DNA of 64,000 nucleotides from Pedobacter xixiisoli (GCF_900215335.1 NZ_OCMT01000004.1:496001-560000), one strand, 5' to 3'; numbered from the stretch's first letter, positions 1 through 10,900 are shown. A program made the numbers and translations. The notes: generated from the letters alone by a model not told the origin.

Positions 1-147
1 CTATGGTACATTGCGCCAAACGTGCCTAAGGGAAGTAATTTTGATCCAGAAACTAACAGTTTTGGAGCTACTAACGTTCAGGGTATCGAGCTTTCAGCAG
101 CACCAACCACACGCAGGTACGGTGTTAATTTAAGTGTAACTTTTTAA
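1..147 (+). CDS. C-terminal tail of a SusC-like TonB-dependent outer-membrane receptor (partial)
   Basis: The first 48 codons are open in frame 1 and end with TAA. The tail reads ...RRYGVNLSVTF, an aromatic-terminated last beta-strand as in outer-membrane barrels and very like the tails of the complete SusC proteins downstream. A SusD-like lipoprotein gene starts 9 nt after the stop, the normal SusC-SusD order. The gene begins before the window, so its plug and N-terminal domains cannot be checked. The family (SusC/RagA) imports oligomers bound by the partner SusD lipoprotein, using TonB energy. The assignment rests on the tail and the partner gene. Confidence 0.8.
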   Translation, partial: LWYIAPNVPKGSNFDPETNSFGATNVQGIELSAAPTTRRYGVNLSVTF

Positions 148-156
148 GAAATAGAC

Positions 157-1830
157 ATGATTAAGAATTTTAAATATATGATATTGCCGGCAATGTTACT
201 GACGGTAATGTCGTGCAAAAAAGAGCTTGATATTAATACAGACCCAAATAATCCTACGGAAATGAGCTCTTCTAGGCTACTCACAAGTGCAGAGCAATCA
301 TTGGGGGAAAGCTTAGCTATCACTAGCGGACTGTCTCAAACTCTATCTGTGTATACGCATCAATTGGTAGTTAGGGAAGAAGAGGATGGATACAAAGCCT
401 CAGGTTCCACGTTTGCTATACAGGAAGCATGGAATGGCATGTATATTAAAACTTTGAGCAATCTGGATGCGATTATTAAGCAAGGTACTGCAAACAGTGA
501 AACTAAGTATGTGGGTATTGCCCAAATATTGAAAGCTTATACTTATAGCCAGCTTGTAGATGTGTTTGGAGATGTGCCATTTTCCGAATCGCACAATTTG
601 AAGGTGGGTACTTTTTATCCTAAGTTTGATAAAGGCTCAGATATTTACCCAGCTTTATTTACATTATTAGACCAAGCTATCACTAATCTTAACTCTAGCA
701 CAGTTAATCCGGCTGTGCCAGGCACAGATGATGTGATATATAAAGGCAGTGTAAGTAAGTGGATTAAAGCCGCCAATACGATTAAGCTGAAATTGCTTTT
801 GCAGCAACGTAGAGTAAAAAATGTAGCGACCGAAGTTAATGCCTTGCTAACGGCAGGTAATTTGATCAGTACAACCGATGAGAGTTTCTTGCTGCCTTAT
901 GGGCCTAATGGTGCTACGGACGACCGCAACCCGGGCTTCGGCGATTATTATGCGTCGCAACGTAGCAATTACATCAGTCCGTGGTTTTACGAAATATTGA
1001 AAGGCTATAATACAGACATCAATAATGGTATTGTAGATCCTAGGCTGCCTTATTACTTTTATAACCAGTTGAGGCCAACTTCTGCTGGCACCCAAAGAAC
1101 AGAGTATAGAGATGGTGCATTTGTATCTATTTATTTCTCTGCAAACGGACCAGATGGGGACGCTAACCAACAAGATAACATGACCTTGTTAGGTATGTAT
1201 CCAGTAGGAGGTAAATATGATGATGGAACAGGAATTACTGGAGGTAAAATCACAGCAGCTAGTGGCACTGGCGCAGCGCCTTATCGTTTTATTACTTACG
1301 CAGATCGTTTGTTTATGGAAGCAGAGTTGATAAAGGAAGGTGTAGTTACGGGAGATGCAAGAGCTAAATTTAAAGCAGCCATGACTGAGGCCTTTAAGCA
1401 GGTTGATTATGTGGTAACTACCTTTGTAAAACCTACCCAGACGGTTCCAGCAATTTATAACACAGGGGCCACATCTCCAATGAACACCTACATTGATGCG
1501 GTATTGGCTCAGTACGATGCTAACACAGCTAAACAGCTACAATATATTATCACACAAAAGTGGATTTCAACGTTTGGTAGTGCGATAGATGCATATACTG
1601 ACTATCGTAGAACGGGTTTCCCTAAATTATTTGCTCCTTTTGCGGGAGGTTTTGTGCAACCACCACTTAATGGAGATCCAACAATGTCTCCACAAGATGC
1701 GATACAAATGGTTAACCCATTGAATTATCCGCTTACATTGCCTTGGTACCAAAGCGAGCTGGAAAGCAATATTAATGCGCCTAAGCAAAAAACAGATCCA
1801 TCTACTTACAAACCATTTTGGTTGCCATAA
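157..1830 (+). CDS. SusD/RagB-like nutrient-binding lipoprotein (SusD-like_2 type)
   Basis: 557 residues with a lipoprotein signal: basic start, hydrophobic stretch and Cys20 in the lipobox VMSC. The mature start KKELDINTDPNNP is typical of the SusD-like_2 branch. The family forms the lid over a SusC barrel on the cell surface and binds the substrate through a TPR-rich fold. The gene lies 9 nt after the partial SusC and is followed 12 nt later by a small lipoprotein gene, so the three form one operon. No enzyme genes accompany it, so the ligand is unknown. Start ATG at 157 gives a complete signal peptide and needs no alternative. Confidence 0.9.
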   Translation: MIKNFKYMILPAMLLTVMSCKKELDINTDPNNPTEMSSSRLLTSAEQSLGESLAITSGLSQTLSVYTHQLVVREEEDGYKASGSTFAIQEAWNGMYIKTLSNLDAIIKQGTANSETKYVGIAQILKAYTYSQLVDVFGDVPFSESHNLKVGTFYPKFDKGSDIYPALFTLLDQAITNLNSSTVNPAVPGTDDVIYKGSVSKWIKAANTIKLKLLLQQRRVKNVATEVNALLTAGNLISTTDESFLLPYGPNGATDDRNPGFGDYYASQRSNYISPWFYEILKGYNTDINNGIVDPRLPYYFYNQLRPTSAGTQRTEYRDGAFVSIYFSANGPDGDANQQDNMTLLGMYPVGGKYDDGTGITGGKITAASGTGAAPYRFITYADRLFMEAELIKEGVVTGDARAKFKAAMTEAFKQVDYVVTTFVKPTQTVPAIYNTGATSPMNTYIDAVLAQYDANTAKQLQYIITQKWISTFGSAIDAYTDYRRTGFPKLFAPFAGGFVQPPLNGDPTMSPQDAIQMVNPLNYPLTLPWYQSELESNINAPKQKTDPSTYKPFWLP

Positions 1831-1842
1831 TTGAATAAAATC

Positions 1843-2727
1843 ATGAAAAAGATAATATTAAGTTTTTTTATACTGGTTGGAATGGTATCAGCTTGTCGTA
1901 AAAGCGATAACGCCAAATTACCAGATCTGCAAGCTGTTCCACAGCCTCAGTTAACCAGAGATGCATCAGCAGATATGTCTATTTCTGCTCAAACACCTGA
2001 TGCCTTTAACGGAAAGATTAATGTAGGACTATATTTTCCGGATGATATTAAGCCGGCTAAAATGGACTTGGTTGTGATAAAGAATGATAACAAAGCTAAT
2101 GTGAAAGTTGTCAAGACAGATATCACTACCTATCCTACCTTAGTGGCTATAACAGGAGCTCAGTTAAAGGCTTTGTTTGGAAATACGGTTATCGTATTGG
2201 GCGATAAGTTTGATTTTGGAGTAAATATTACTACCGCCGACGGAAAAGTTTATCCAGCTTTTACTACCACAGGAATAAGCGTTGGCTCTGGTATAACTGC
2301 TTTACCAAACGCTAGGCCTACTGTAAGATACGAGGCAATGTGCAAATTTACGGCTACCGATTACGGTGCTATTGGCGTAGCTACCAATTATGTGGTAGTA
2401 AAGGATGAGTGGGAAGATTATGCCCCAGGAGATGTTGTTCCGATAAAAGTAATAGATGCTACACATATCTCATTCGAGTATCCGCTTCCTATACAAAATC
2501 ACCCAGTAATTGTGGAGATTAATCCAACTACCAATGAAACAAAGGTGGTGAAACAAGAAGTTGGGACTTACAATATGGCTACTTACGGTATATTTTCTGT
2601 AGAAAGTGTAGCTAGTGCTGATAACTACGTTGCACCTTGCGAGTTAACTTTAAGTGTTAAGCTGAAATGGACAGCGGCAGCAGGTACCTATAGCAACGGC
2701 GCTATTATCAAGCTGAAGAAGCAATAG
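1843..2727 (+). CDS. Small lipoprotein of unknown function in the SusE-like position
   Basis: 294 residues from the ATG at 1843. A longer TTG start at 1831 is possible but abuts the SusD stop and adds nothing to the signal peptide. Cys18 lies in the lipobox VSAC, so this is an exported lipoprotein. The rest is rich in beta-type sequence (alternating V/T/I, many G and N) with no motif I recognise. It follows SusD by 12 nt and is the last gene before two terminators. Third genes in this position are often surface glycan-binding proteins (SusE/SusF-like). Function by position only. Confidence 0.75.
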   Translation: MKKIILSFFILVGMVSACRKSDNAKLPDLQAVPQPQLTRDASADMSISAQTPDAFNGKINVGLYFPDDIKPAKMDLVVIKNDNKANVKVVKTDITTYPTLVAITGAQLKALFGNTVIVLGDKFDFGVNITTADGKVYPAFTTTGISVGSGITALPNARPTVRYEAMCKFTATDYGAIGVATNYVVVKDEWEDYAPGDVVPIKVIDATHISFEYPLPIQNHPVIVEINPTTNETKVVKQEVGTYNMATYGIFSVESVASADNYVAPCELTLSVKLKWTAAAGTYSNGAIIKLKKQ

Positions 2728-2785
2728 CCCAAATAAAGAGAATTTCTCTGCTAAAATGGATTTAGAATTAGATAAGCTCTCTCTG

Positions 2786-2827
2786 AGCGCCGATTAAAGC
2801 ATATTTAATCGGCGCTTGTTTTTTAAT
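2786..2827 (+). terminator. Rho-independent terminator of the first SusCD operon
   Basis: A 13-bp perfect stem (AGCGCCGATTAAA with its complement) around the 5-nt loop GCATA, followed by TTGTTTTTT. It lies 59 nt after the small lipoprotein stop. Confidence 0.9.
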
Positions 2828-2914
2828 TAGCTTCAAGTTGTTGCTAAAGCAGATGGAGTAAATACTTCTAATGCAGGTTGGAGATAATTTTAAGTTAAAA
2901 ATCATTTATTATTT

Positions 2915-2946
2915 AAAGGCTACCTATTTAGGTGGCCTTTTTTGTG
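2915..2946 (+). terminator. Second, back-up terminator hairpin
   Basis: AAAGGCTACC pairs with GGTGGCCTTT (one G-U pair) around TATTTA and runs into TTTTTT. With the hairpin at 2786 it makes a double stop before the next SusC promoter. A 62-codon frame across it is not a credible gene. Confidence 0.75.
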
Positions 2947-3053
2947 CTGATTCCATATTTTTTATAAATCTATTAAAAGGCTATACTTGGTTTGTTGAAG
3001 CGGGATTTTTTTACCCATTTAGGTTGAAAATATGTGTATTAGTTTTCTCAAAG

Positions 3054-3108
3054 TGTTAAAAAATGTTAAATTAAATTCGTTTCACAACTTTTAAGAATGG
3101 TATATTAG
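3054..3108 (+). promoter_or_regulatory. Putative promoter with direct-repeat operator upstream of susC
   Basis: The 17-mer TGTTAAAAAATGTTAAA (3054-3070) is a direct repeat of TGTTAAA with a 10-bp period. Thirty nt further down is TATATTAG (3101-3108), one mismatch from the Bacteroidota -7 element TAnnTTTG. The identical 17-mer stands exactly 96 nt before the start codon both here and at the next SusC gene (7868). A 10-bp period suits an OmpR/PhoB-type regulator; that part is inference. Confidence 0.5.
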
Positions 3109-3149
3109 CGGTTAATTAAATTTTAACTAACTAAATTTTTAAAAAGTTT

Positions 3150-6092
3150 ATGAAAAAACTGCTACAAAGTTTGTTCATTTTGCTGTTTGTTGCTACGGCG
3201 GCCTTTGGGCAAAATAGAACAATCACTGGTACGGTTACTTCTAAAGAGGATGGACTTCCTTTGCCAGGAGTAAGTGTGAAAGTAAGAGGCACAAATATCG
3301 GCGTGTCTACAGGAGCAAATGGAAAGTTTTCTATTTCTGTTCCTTCTAGTTCTACAGCGTTAGAATTCAGTTCAATTGGATATGGGATGCAGACAGTAGT
3401 CTTGACTTCAAGTGATGTTGTTAATGCTTCATTAGATGTTGATTCTAAATCGTTAAATGAAGTAGTGGTAACTACTGGATACACCACAATTAATAGAAGA
3501 GCCTTTTCTGGTGCTACCGCAAGTGTAAGTAGTGCAGAAGTAGCAAAACAAACTTTTGGATCTTTTGACCAAGCTTTGCAGGGTGCGGCTACAGGTGTAA
3601 GTGTTGTAGCGAACGGAGGTCAACCGGGTCAAAATGCGGTTGTTCGTATTAGGGGAAATGGTTCTATCTCTGGAAACAACGTACCATTATATATTATGGA
3701 TGGTATCGAAATCTCTGCAGCAGATTTTCAAACGATGAACCAAGGAGACTTCGAAAGCATTGAAGTATTAAAAGATGCGGTTTCTACAGGTATCTATGGT
3801 TCTAGAGGTGCGAACGGTGTTATCGTTATCACTACAAAGAAAGGTAAGGTTGGACAAGTTCAAATCAATTATGATTTGCAAGTAGGACGTTCTAAAATGC
3901 CAGAAGATAGGTTAATTGTAATGAATAGCCAACAGAAAATTGATTATGAGTTGCGAAATGGCAATCCTTATGACTGGACAGATGAACAAGCAGACAGCCT
4001 TAGAGCGGTTAACTTCAACTGGCAAGATGCTTTATTCCAAACCGGTGCTACACAGCAACATCAGATTTCTGCTTCTGCAGGAAGTGAAAATAGCAAGGTT
4101 TATGGATCTCTTTCTTTCTTAGATCAGGATGGTATTGTAAAAACTACCGGTTTAAAAAGATATACAGCTAGATTAAACCTTGATAATAAGGTTAATAATT
4201 TTAGATTTGGTTTAGGATTGCAAGGTGGTTTCTCGAATCGTAATAACACTTTGGAAGGTGATGCGGTTACCAATATGCCTCTAAATGCAATTCGTTGGAG
4301 TAATCCTTACGAAGTTGATAGATTGCCAGATGGTAGTTACAACAATTTTAATGGTAACTTATATTCTGGGCAACCTAACGGCGCTATGGAGTTGTTTGAG
4401 AATAAACGTAATACTAAACAGATAAAAGGTATTGGAACTGCGTATCTAGAATATCATCTGCCTGCTGTACAAGGTCTTTATGCAAGAACAAACTGGGGTG
4501 TAGATTATACGCAGAATGAAGGTGATACTTATATTAGTCCAATAACTTCAACAGGATTTGCTAGACAAGGTTCTTTAATCAGGTCGATGAATAGAAATTT
4601 CCGTTATACAGGAACCTCATCTTTAAACTATAAAAATACTTTTGATAAACACGAAATTAACGGAGGTGTTTTCTTTGAAGTAGTTAAAAATGACTATAGA
4701 ACATTTGGTTTTACAGGCTTTGGACTAGACAATGGTTTTGGTAACGAAACAGGTATTACTGCGGGTTCTGCAGCAAATGAGAATTACATTCCTACGGTTA
4801 CTGGTAATGGTAACCAAACAGGTTTGATGTCGGTATTTACTTCGCTGAACTACGGTTATGACGGTAAATACTTCATTAATGCTGTATTAAGAAGAGATGG
4901 ATCTTCTCGTTTCGGTTTGGATAGAAGATGGGCAAACTTTGGTTCTATCGGAGCTACTTGGGCAATAGATAGAGAAGAATTTGTTAAGAATATTTCATTC
5001 CTAAGCCAATTAAATTTAAGAGTTAGTTATGGTACTTCTGGTAATCAGCCAATAAACGAATACTCTTTGTCGCAATTAACCAAAACAGCCTATGCTGGGG
5101 TTACTGGTTGGACGCCTAGCATTGCAGGAAACCAACTATTAACTTGGGAGACTAATAAAACCTTTAACGTTGGTTTAGACTTTGGATTCTTTAAAAACAG
5201 ATTAAGTGGTACTTTGGAGTATTATAACCGTTTAGCAGTAGATCAGTTTTATAATGTTCCGGTAGATCCATCTGTTTCGGGTTTTACTACCGTGCCGGGT
5301 AACTTCGGTGACTTGAGAAATAGAGGTGTTGAGTTCACGCTTAGGGGCGATGTGCTTAAAACAACTGATTTTGTTTGGAACTTAAGCGCTAATATTTCTT
5401 ACAATAGAAACGAAGTGGTTTCATTGCCTGTTAACGATAGAATTGTTGGTGAAACAATATTATCAGAGGGAAGCCCAAGAAATACATTTTTTCTTGTGCC
5501 TTACGTAGGCGTTGATCCTGCAACAGGTAATGCCCTATATAGAAAGTTAGACGGAACTATTACGCCTGACTTTGATGCCAATGATAAAGTGAAAATGGGT
5601 ACATCTGATGCGCCATGGTTTGGTGGTTTCACTACCAAGTTTTCTTACAAAGGATTTGATTTAAGTGCTCAGGTTAACTTCTTCCTAGATAGAGTAATGT
5701 ATAATGCAGATTTAGTAAACTTAACTAGACCCGATTATTTCTACGACAATTTAGCTGCTGAAATGTTAAACGAATGGACTCCAACCAATACCAATACGAA
5801 TGTACCTAGATTTGATGCATCAAATGGTAACGAATTTCAAGCTGAAACTTCAAGGTTCTTGGAAAACGCAAGTTTTTGGAGATTGCGTAATGTAACTTTA
5901 GGTTATACTTTCCGTCCATCTCTATTATCGAGTTTGAAAATTAAATCTGCAAGAGTATTTGTTCAGGGACAAAATTTGTGGACCTCAACTAAGTTTAGAA
6001 GTTTTGATCCTGAGGCTACAGGGTCTGTGTTAGCTGGAGCGCAATACCCGTCTTTAGTGCAAGGAACTTTTGGTTTAAGTATTGGTTTTTAA
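3150..6092 (+). CDS. SusC-like TonB-dependent outer-membrane receptor
   Basis: 980 residues. Signal peptide 1-20 (cut at AFG-QN), then a carboxypeptidase-regulatory-like beta-sandwich (about 24-100, TITGTVTSKEDG), a TonB-box-like EVVVTTGY near 106, and the plug with the SusC signature GSRGANGVIVITTKKG. The barrel ends in FGLSIGF, an aromatic C-terminus. There is no STN domain before the sandwich, so direct signalling to an anti-sigma factor is unlikely. The SusD partner follows at 6105. The first 65 residues are nearly identical to those of the 7964 receptor while the barrels differ, which points to an old duplication with a conserved export/energy module. The substrate is not deducible. Confidence 0.93.
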   Translation: MKKLLQSLFILLFVATAAFGQNRTITGTVTSKEDGLPLPGVSVKVRGTNIGVSTGANGKFSISVPSSSTALEFSSIGYGMQTVVLTSSDVVNASLDVDSKSLNEVVVTTGYTTINRRAFSGATASVSSAEVAKQTFGSFDQALQGAATGVSVVANGGQPGQNAVVRIRGNGSISGNNVPLYIMDGIEISAADFQTMNQGDFESIEVLKDAVSTGIYGSRGANGVIVITTKKGKVGQVQINYDLQVGRSKMPEDRLIVMNSQQKIDYELRNGNPYDWTDEQADSLRAVNFNWQDALFQTGATQQHQISASAGSENSKVYGSLSFLDQDGIVKTTGLKRYTARLNLDNKVNNFRFGLGLQGGFSNRNNTLEGDAVTNMPLNAIRWSNPYEVDRLPDGSYNNFNGNLYSGQPNGAMELFENKRNTKQIKGIGTAYLEYHLPAVQGLYARTNWGVDYTQNEGDTYISPITSTGFARQGSLIRSMNRNFRYTGTSSLNYKNTFDKHEINGGVFFEVVKNDYRTFGFTGFGLDNGFGNETGITAGSAANENYIPTVTGNGNQTGLMSVFTSLNYGYDGKYFINAVLRRDGSSRFGLDRRWANFGSIGATWAIDREEFVKNISFLSQLNLRVSYGTSGNQPINEYSLSQLTKTAYAGVTGWTPSIAGNQLLTWETNKTFNVGLDFGFFKNRLSGTLEYYNRLAVDQFYNVPVDPSVSGFTTVPGNFGDLRNRGVEFTLRGDVLKTTDFVWNLSANISYNRNEVVSLPVNDRIVGETILSEGSPRNTFFLVPYVGVDPATGNALYRKLDGTITPDFDANDKVKMGTSDAPWFGGFTTKFSYKGFDLSAQVNFFLDRVMYNADLVNLTRPDYFYDNLAAEMLNEWTPTNTNTNVPRFDASNGNEFQAETSRFLENASFWRLRNVTLGYTFRPSLLSSLKIKSARVFVQGQNLWTSTKFRSFDPEATGSVLAGAQYPSLVQGTFGLSIGF

Positions 6093-6104
6093 TCATTGAT
6101 AATT

Positions 6105-7631
6105 ATGTTTAGTAATAAAGGATTTAAATATAGAAAAGTGGCTTTTTTAGCCATGGTGGGTGCGCTTACATTTAGTGGTTGTCAGAAAGATTTTGTTGAG
6201 CTAACACCAGAGTTCACCCTTGATGCGGAGAACAATCCGTCTAATATGACTCAAGTGGAGCATATCTTAAATGGCGCTTATGCAGGCTTAAGAGCAGCTG
6301 ATTATTATGGTTCTGGAAGCGGTACGGGAAGTGTTTCTGCATTGATGCCAGATGTGATGAGCGATAATTTGTTCGAGACAAATCAGTCATTGGCAAATTC
6401 AAGACCAATGTCTCAATTGGTTTTTCAGATCAATGAAGATCAAATTACCAGATTCTATAATGCTGGTTATAAAGTGATTTCTAGCGCAAATATCATATTG
6501 CAAAATATCGATAAATTTGCTACCGCAACTAATGCAAAGCAGATAAACAGAATTAAGGGGCAAGCTTTGACTTTGAGAGCCTTGGCGCATTTTGATATGT
6601 TCAAGTATTTTGCTGAAAACTATGATAGAAATAGCACAACAACCTTGGCCCTGAATTATAGTAAGGAATTTAAAGTGGATGTTAATGCAAAGCCTTCGAG
6701 ACTTAATAATAAAGTTTTCTATGATGAATTATTAGCTGACTTAACCCAAGCTCAAACATTTCTTGCCGATATTGATGTAACCTCTGTTAATGCGGGATTC
6801 ACCACTAGTAGGCCACGATTGTCTTTAGCTGCTGTTCACTTGTTAAAAGCAAGAGTTTATCTATATGCAAAAATGTATCCAGAAGCCATTGCTTCAGCTA
6901 CAGCTGGGATTTCATTAGCTCCTGCATTGGCAAATACCCAAACTGCATTTTCAGGTATGTATAACCAATCTGCGGTAGGTGAGATTATTTGGAATGTGCA
7001 ATTTGATGCAAACCAAGGTGGACCAACTAACTTAGTGTTTTTTGCTACTCAGACACAGAGCTATTTTAGACCGGCATTAGAAATTGTAACATTAGCTGGT
7101 ACAACTGGTTTAATTAGGACGGGTGATATTAGATATTCGGCTTATTTTGCCAATGTTAGACCATCGACCGCAATTCCACAGGCTTTAGCCTTAATTAAGT
7201 ATAGAGGTAAAGGTACCTTGTCGAATGCAAATGCAAACTTTGTGGCTATGAAAACAGCAGAGTTGTATTTGATCAGGGCGGAGGCTTATGCAGCTGGTTC
7301 TCCGGCTAATGAAGCGTTAGCAATGGCAGATCTAAATACTTTGCGTACAGCTAGAATTGCAGGTTATCCTGGCGAATCGTTAACAGGGACAGCACTGATT
7401 GAAGCTATCGCAAACGAAAGAAGAAGAGAGTTTGTAGGAGAAGGTCATAGGTTTTTTGATTTAAAGAGAACAACTAGGACTCTACAAAGAGGAAGTACAT
7501 GTGGTGTGCAAAACCAGTCGCCAATTACAACGTGCTCTTTAGCGCCAACAGCGAGAGAGTGGTCTTTCCCGATTACTCAAACTTTAACCAACGCAAATAA
7601 TGCTTTGGAGCAAAATCCGAGTTGGAAATAA
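6105..7631 (+). CDS. SusD/RagB-family nutrient-binding lipoprotein
   Basis: 508 residues from ATG 6105; an in-frame TTG at 6096 would add only three residues. The signal peptide ends at Cys26 in the lipobox FSGC. The C-terminal half has the usual SusD signature: ELYLIRAEAY, then the ERRREFVGEGHRFFDLKR segment that closes the fold. It is 12 nt downstream of its SusC partner and followed by a strong terminator, so it forms a two-gene operon. It acts on the cell surface, holding substrate over the SusC pore. No neighbouring enzyme tells the ligand. Confidence 0.93.
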   Translation: MFSNKGFKYRKVAFLAMVGALTFSGCQKDFVELTPEFTLDAENNPSNMTQVEHILNGAYAGLRAADYYGSGSGTGSVSALMPDVMSDNLFETNQSLANSRPMSQLVFQINEDQITRFYNAGYKVISSANIILQNIDKFATATNAKQINRIKGQALTLRALAHFDMFKYFAENYDRNSTTTLALNYSKEFKVDVNAKPSRLNNKVFYDELLADLTQAQTFLADIDVTSVNAGFTTSRPRLSLAAVHLLKARVYLYAKMYPEAIASATAGISLAPALANTQTAFSGMYNQSAVGEIIWNVQFDANQGGPTNLVFFATQTQSYFRPALEIVTLAGTTGLIRTGDIRYSAYFANVRPSTAIPQALALIKYRGKGTLSNANANFVAMKTAELYLIRAEAYAAGSPANEALAMADLNTLRTARIAGYPGESLTGTALIEAIANERRREFVGEGHRFFDLKRTTRTLQRGSTCGVQNQSPITTCSLAPTAREWSFPITQTLTNANNALEQNPSWK

Positions 7632-7649
7632 CAATCATTAAATAGTGTA

Positions 7650-7683
7650 AAAAAGGGGAAGTGTTAGCTTCCCCTTTTTTTTA
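7650..7683 (+). terminator. Terminator of the 3150-7631 SusCD operon
   Basis: AAAAGGGGAAG pairs with CTTCCCCTTTT around TGTTAG, followed by a T run. It lies about 20 nt past the SusD stop. Confidence 0.9.
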
Positions 7684-7848
7684 TGTAAGCGGGTGAGTGT
7701 CTACGCTAATAAGGTGTAAATGTTTTAAAATTTTGGAGAGTTAAATGGCTATATATTTAGTTTCTGAGAAAAACGGTTTAATCTGCGCTATTACTATAAA
7801 CCGTTAAGAATTATTTAAAGTTTTTATCTTACTAACGATAAAAGAGAA

Positions 7849-7921
7849 TGTTAAATTTAAAAATGTTTGTTAAAAAATGTTAAATAAAATTTGTGTTACA
7901 TTGGGAATGTATATATCTTAG
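7849..7921 (+). promoter_or_regulatory. Putative promoter with three TGTTAAA boxes upstream of susC
   Basis: TGTTAAA occurs at 7849, 7868 and 7878, so the 10-bp direct repeat seen at 3054 is repeated with an extra box about two helical turns upstream. TTTG at 7890 is followed after 20 nt by TATCTTAG (7914-7921), a near match to TTTG-N19-TAnnTTTG. The stretch just before the start codon (AACTAAC...AAATTTTTAAAA) is also shared with the 3150 gene. Confidence 0.5.
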
Positions 7922-7963
7922 GCTAATAATTAACTATTAACTAACCTAAATTTTTAAAAGTTT

Positions 7964-10900
7964 ATGAAAAAACTTCTACAAAGTTTGTTCATTTTGCTTT
8001 TTGTTGCCACTTCGGCAATAGCGCAAAATAGAACAATCACAGGAACGGTTACGTCAAAAGAAGACGGTCTTCCAATTCCTGGCGTGAGTGTAAAAGTAAA
8101 GGGTACTAACGTTGGCGTTTCTACAGGCGCAAATGGAAAGTTCTCCTTATCTGTTCCAGCTAATGCAACCGCATTAGAATTTAGTTCAATCGGTTTTGGT
8201 TCTCAAACCGTAACGATTGGATCTTCAACTACAATAAATGTCTCGATTTCTCCAGATTCTAAAGACTTAACCGAAGTCGTAGTAACTGGTTATGGTGTAA
8301 CTAGAAAAAAAGACTTTACTGGTGCCGCTTCTTCTGTTAAAGGAGATGATTTAAAAGACAGACCTGTTCAAAGTTTTACACAGGGTTTGACTGGTCAAGC
8401 TGCGGGTGTAAGCATTGTGCAGCCTAACGGTGTTTTGAATAATCCTCCAGTAATTCGTGTAAGGGGTGTAAGTTCAATTTCATTAAGCTCTTTTCCTTTG
8501 GTAATTGTTGATGGAATTCCTTTTCCAACAGGTGACGTATCTCCAAACTCTGCTGCAAATAACCCATTAGGTGATATCAATCCAGCTGATATCGAGTCTA
8601 TTGATATCTTAAAAGATGCTGCTTCTACAGCACTTTATGGATCTAGAGCTGCAGCTGGTGTTTTGGTAATCACTACTAAAAAAGGTAAAACTGGTGATGC
8701 TAAGGTAACTTACGATGGATGGTTCGGTACAACTAAGGCTGTGCGTTTACCAGAGTTATTAAGTGCCGAACAGTATGTAGATTCGAAGAACATCGCTCTT
8801 AAAAACGCTTTAGTTCTTAACCCTAATGTTGTTCCTGCTGCACAAAGAGATGCAAATGGTAATGGATTTTTCCTTGCTTACAACCCTGATGGTTCAGTAG
8901 TAAGAACTAATTGGTATGATGAAGTGTACAGAACTGCAATGTCTCAGAATCATAGTGTAACATTGAGCGGTGGATCTGCTAAAACAACATACTTTGTTTC
9001 TGGTGGTCTTTCTGATCAAGATGGTTTTATTAGAGCTAATAACTTTAAAAGATATTCTGGTCGTGGTAACTTTACCCATAAAGCTACTGACTGGTTAGAG
9101 TTAAATCTAAATCTAGCCTATACAAATAGTGTAAACAACTCTCCAAATAGTGGTTCTGTGCCTGGAGCTGCATTTAACTCTTCAGGTTTGGGTCGTATTG
9201 CTATTGCGGCAGCACCTAACGTAGGTGTGTTGAATGCTGCAGGTACGGATTATAACCTATCGGGTCAATATCTAGGTGCTTATGCAAACTTAGTGCCTTC
9301 AACTTGGGCGAATCCTAGGGTAATTGTTGAAAAAGATAGAAATACTTCTGAAAGTACTCGTTTTTTAACCAATTTAGGTGCAACGTTCAAAATTGTTGAA
9401 GGTTTAACTTTTAGAACAAATTACTCTTGGGATAGAAGTAACACTGAAAACATTCAGTTCTGGAATCCAAGATCTGGCGATGGCTTTACTAACGGTGGTC
9501 TTGCTGCTAATAATAATCAAAGAAGAAATAACTGGAACTGGATTAACACCCTATCTTATAACAAGACATTCGGAGGTGATCATAATTTAAATTTAACTGT
9601 CGGTTCTGATGTTCAAAAAACTAGAACTGATAACTGGGGAGCTACCCGTACAAATTTAGGTGATCCTACTTTCTTTGATCAATTTCAAGGAACTTTTGTA
9701 ACTAATACGCCATCGGGTAATGGTATTAGTGAGTTTGCTATTGAATCATATTTAGCAAGTGCTAGCTATAATTACAAAAGCAGATATTTCATCAGCGGTA
9801 ACTTTAGAAGAGATGGTAACTCAGGTTTAGCTTTTGAAAACAGATGGGGTAACTTTGGAGGAGGATCAATTGGATGGGCGGTAGCTCAAGAGGATTTCTT
9901 CAAAAATTCATCATTAGCCAAAACAGTAAGTACTTTACGTCTTCGTGCAAGTTATGGTAAAGTAGGTAATGGTAACGTAGGTGCATATAATGAATTTACT
10001 ACTTATAGCCCTGCGTTATATGGTGCAATTCCTTTTGCTTGGGTATTTAATCAGGCTGGCAATAGAGAATTGAGATGGGAGGTTACTAGCCAGGTAGATA
10101 TTGGTTTAAATCTAGGTTTCTTGAATGATAGAATTACTTTCGAAGCGGATTATTTCAAGAAAACAGTCAATGATTTATTAATCAATGTGCCGCAAGCTCC
10201 TTCTAAGGGTATTCCTGGGGGAACAATTCTTGCCAACGTTGGTGGTATGTATAATAAAGGTTTTGAATTTACCTTAGCTGGTAATCCTGTTAAAACCGCT
10301 AAATTCAATTGGACTACTAGTTTAAATTTAACTACTATTAAAAATGAAGTAACTGCGCTAGATCCAAATGTTACACAAATCATCTCTTCTACTGGAGGTC
10401 TAGAGTCTGCTAGTGTTACTAAACCGGGGTATTCTATCGGAAGTATTTATGCGGTTAAAACTGCTGGTGTAAATCCAGATAATGGTAGAAGAATATTTAT
10501 CAATGCCGCTGGAAGAGAAGTTCAATATCAACATTTCGGTGGAACTTCAGCTTGGACTTATTTGGATGGAACTCAAGCAGCCGCTGTTTCTGGTGATGCG
10601 CAGGTGATTGCAAATACATTACCTAAATGGTATGGTGGTTTTAATAACACCTTTACTTATGGTAACTTTGACTTAAATGTAATGTTTACTTACTCTGGTG
10701 GTAACTATATTTATAATGGAACTAGGTCTGGTTTACTAGATCAACGTTTTTGGAATAACTCGACAGAAATTCTGAATGCTTGGACTGCTGCAGGTCAACA
10801 AACAGATATCCCTAGAAGAGTTTATGGAGATAACGTTTCAAATGGTTCTTCATTTGCTATTGATGCTAACGTGGAAAAAGGAGACTTCCTTCGTTTGCAA

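Noticed and set aside
2871..3059. 62-codon frame in the gap before the 3150 SusC gene
   Set aside because: It contains the second terminator hairpin and the promoter region begins inside it; no signal, motif or start context supports translation.
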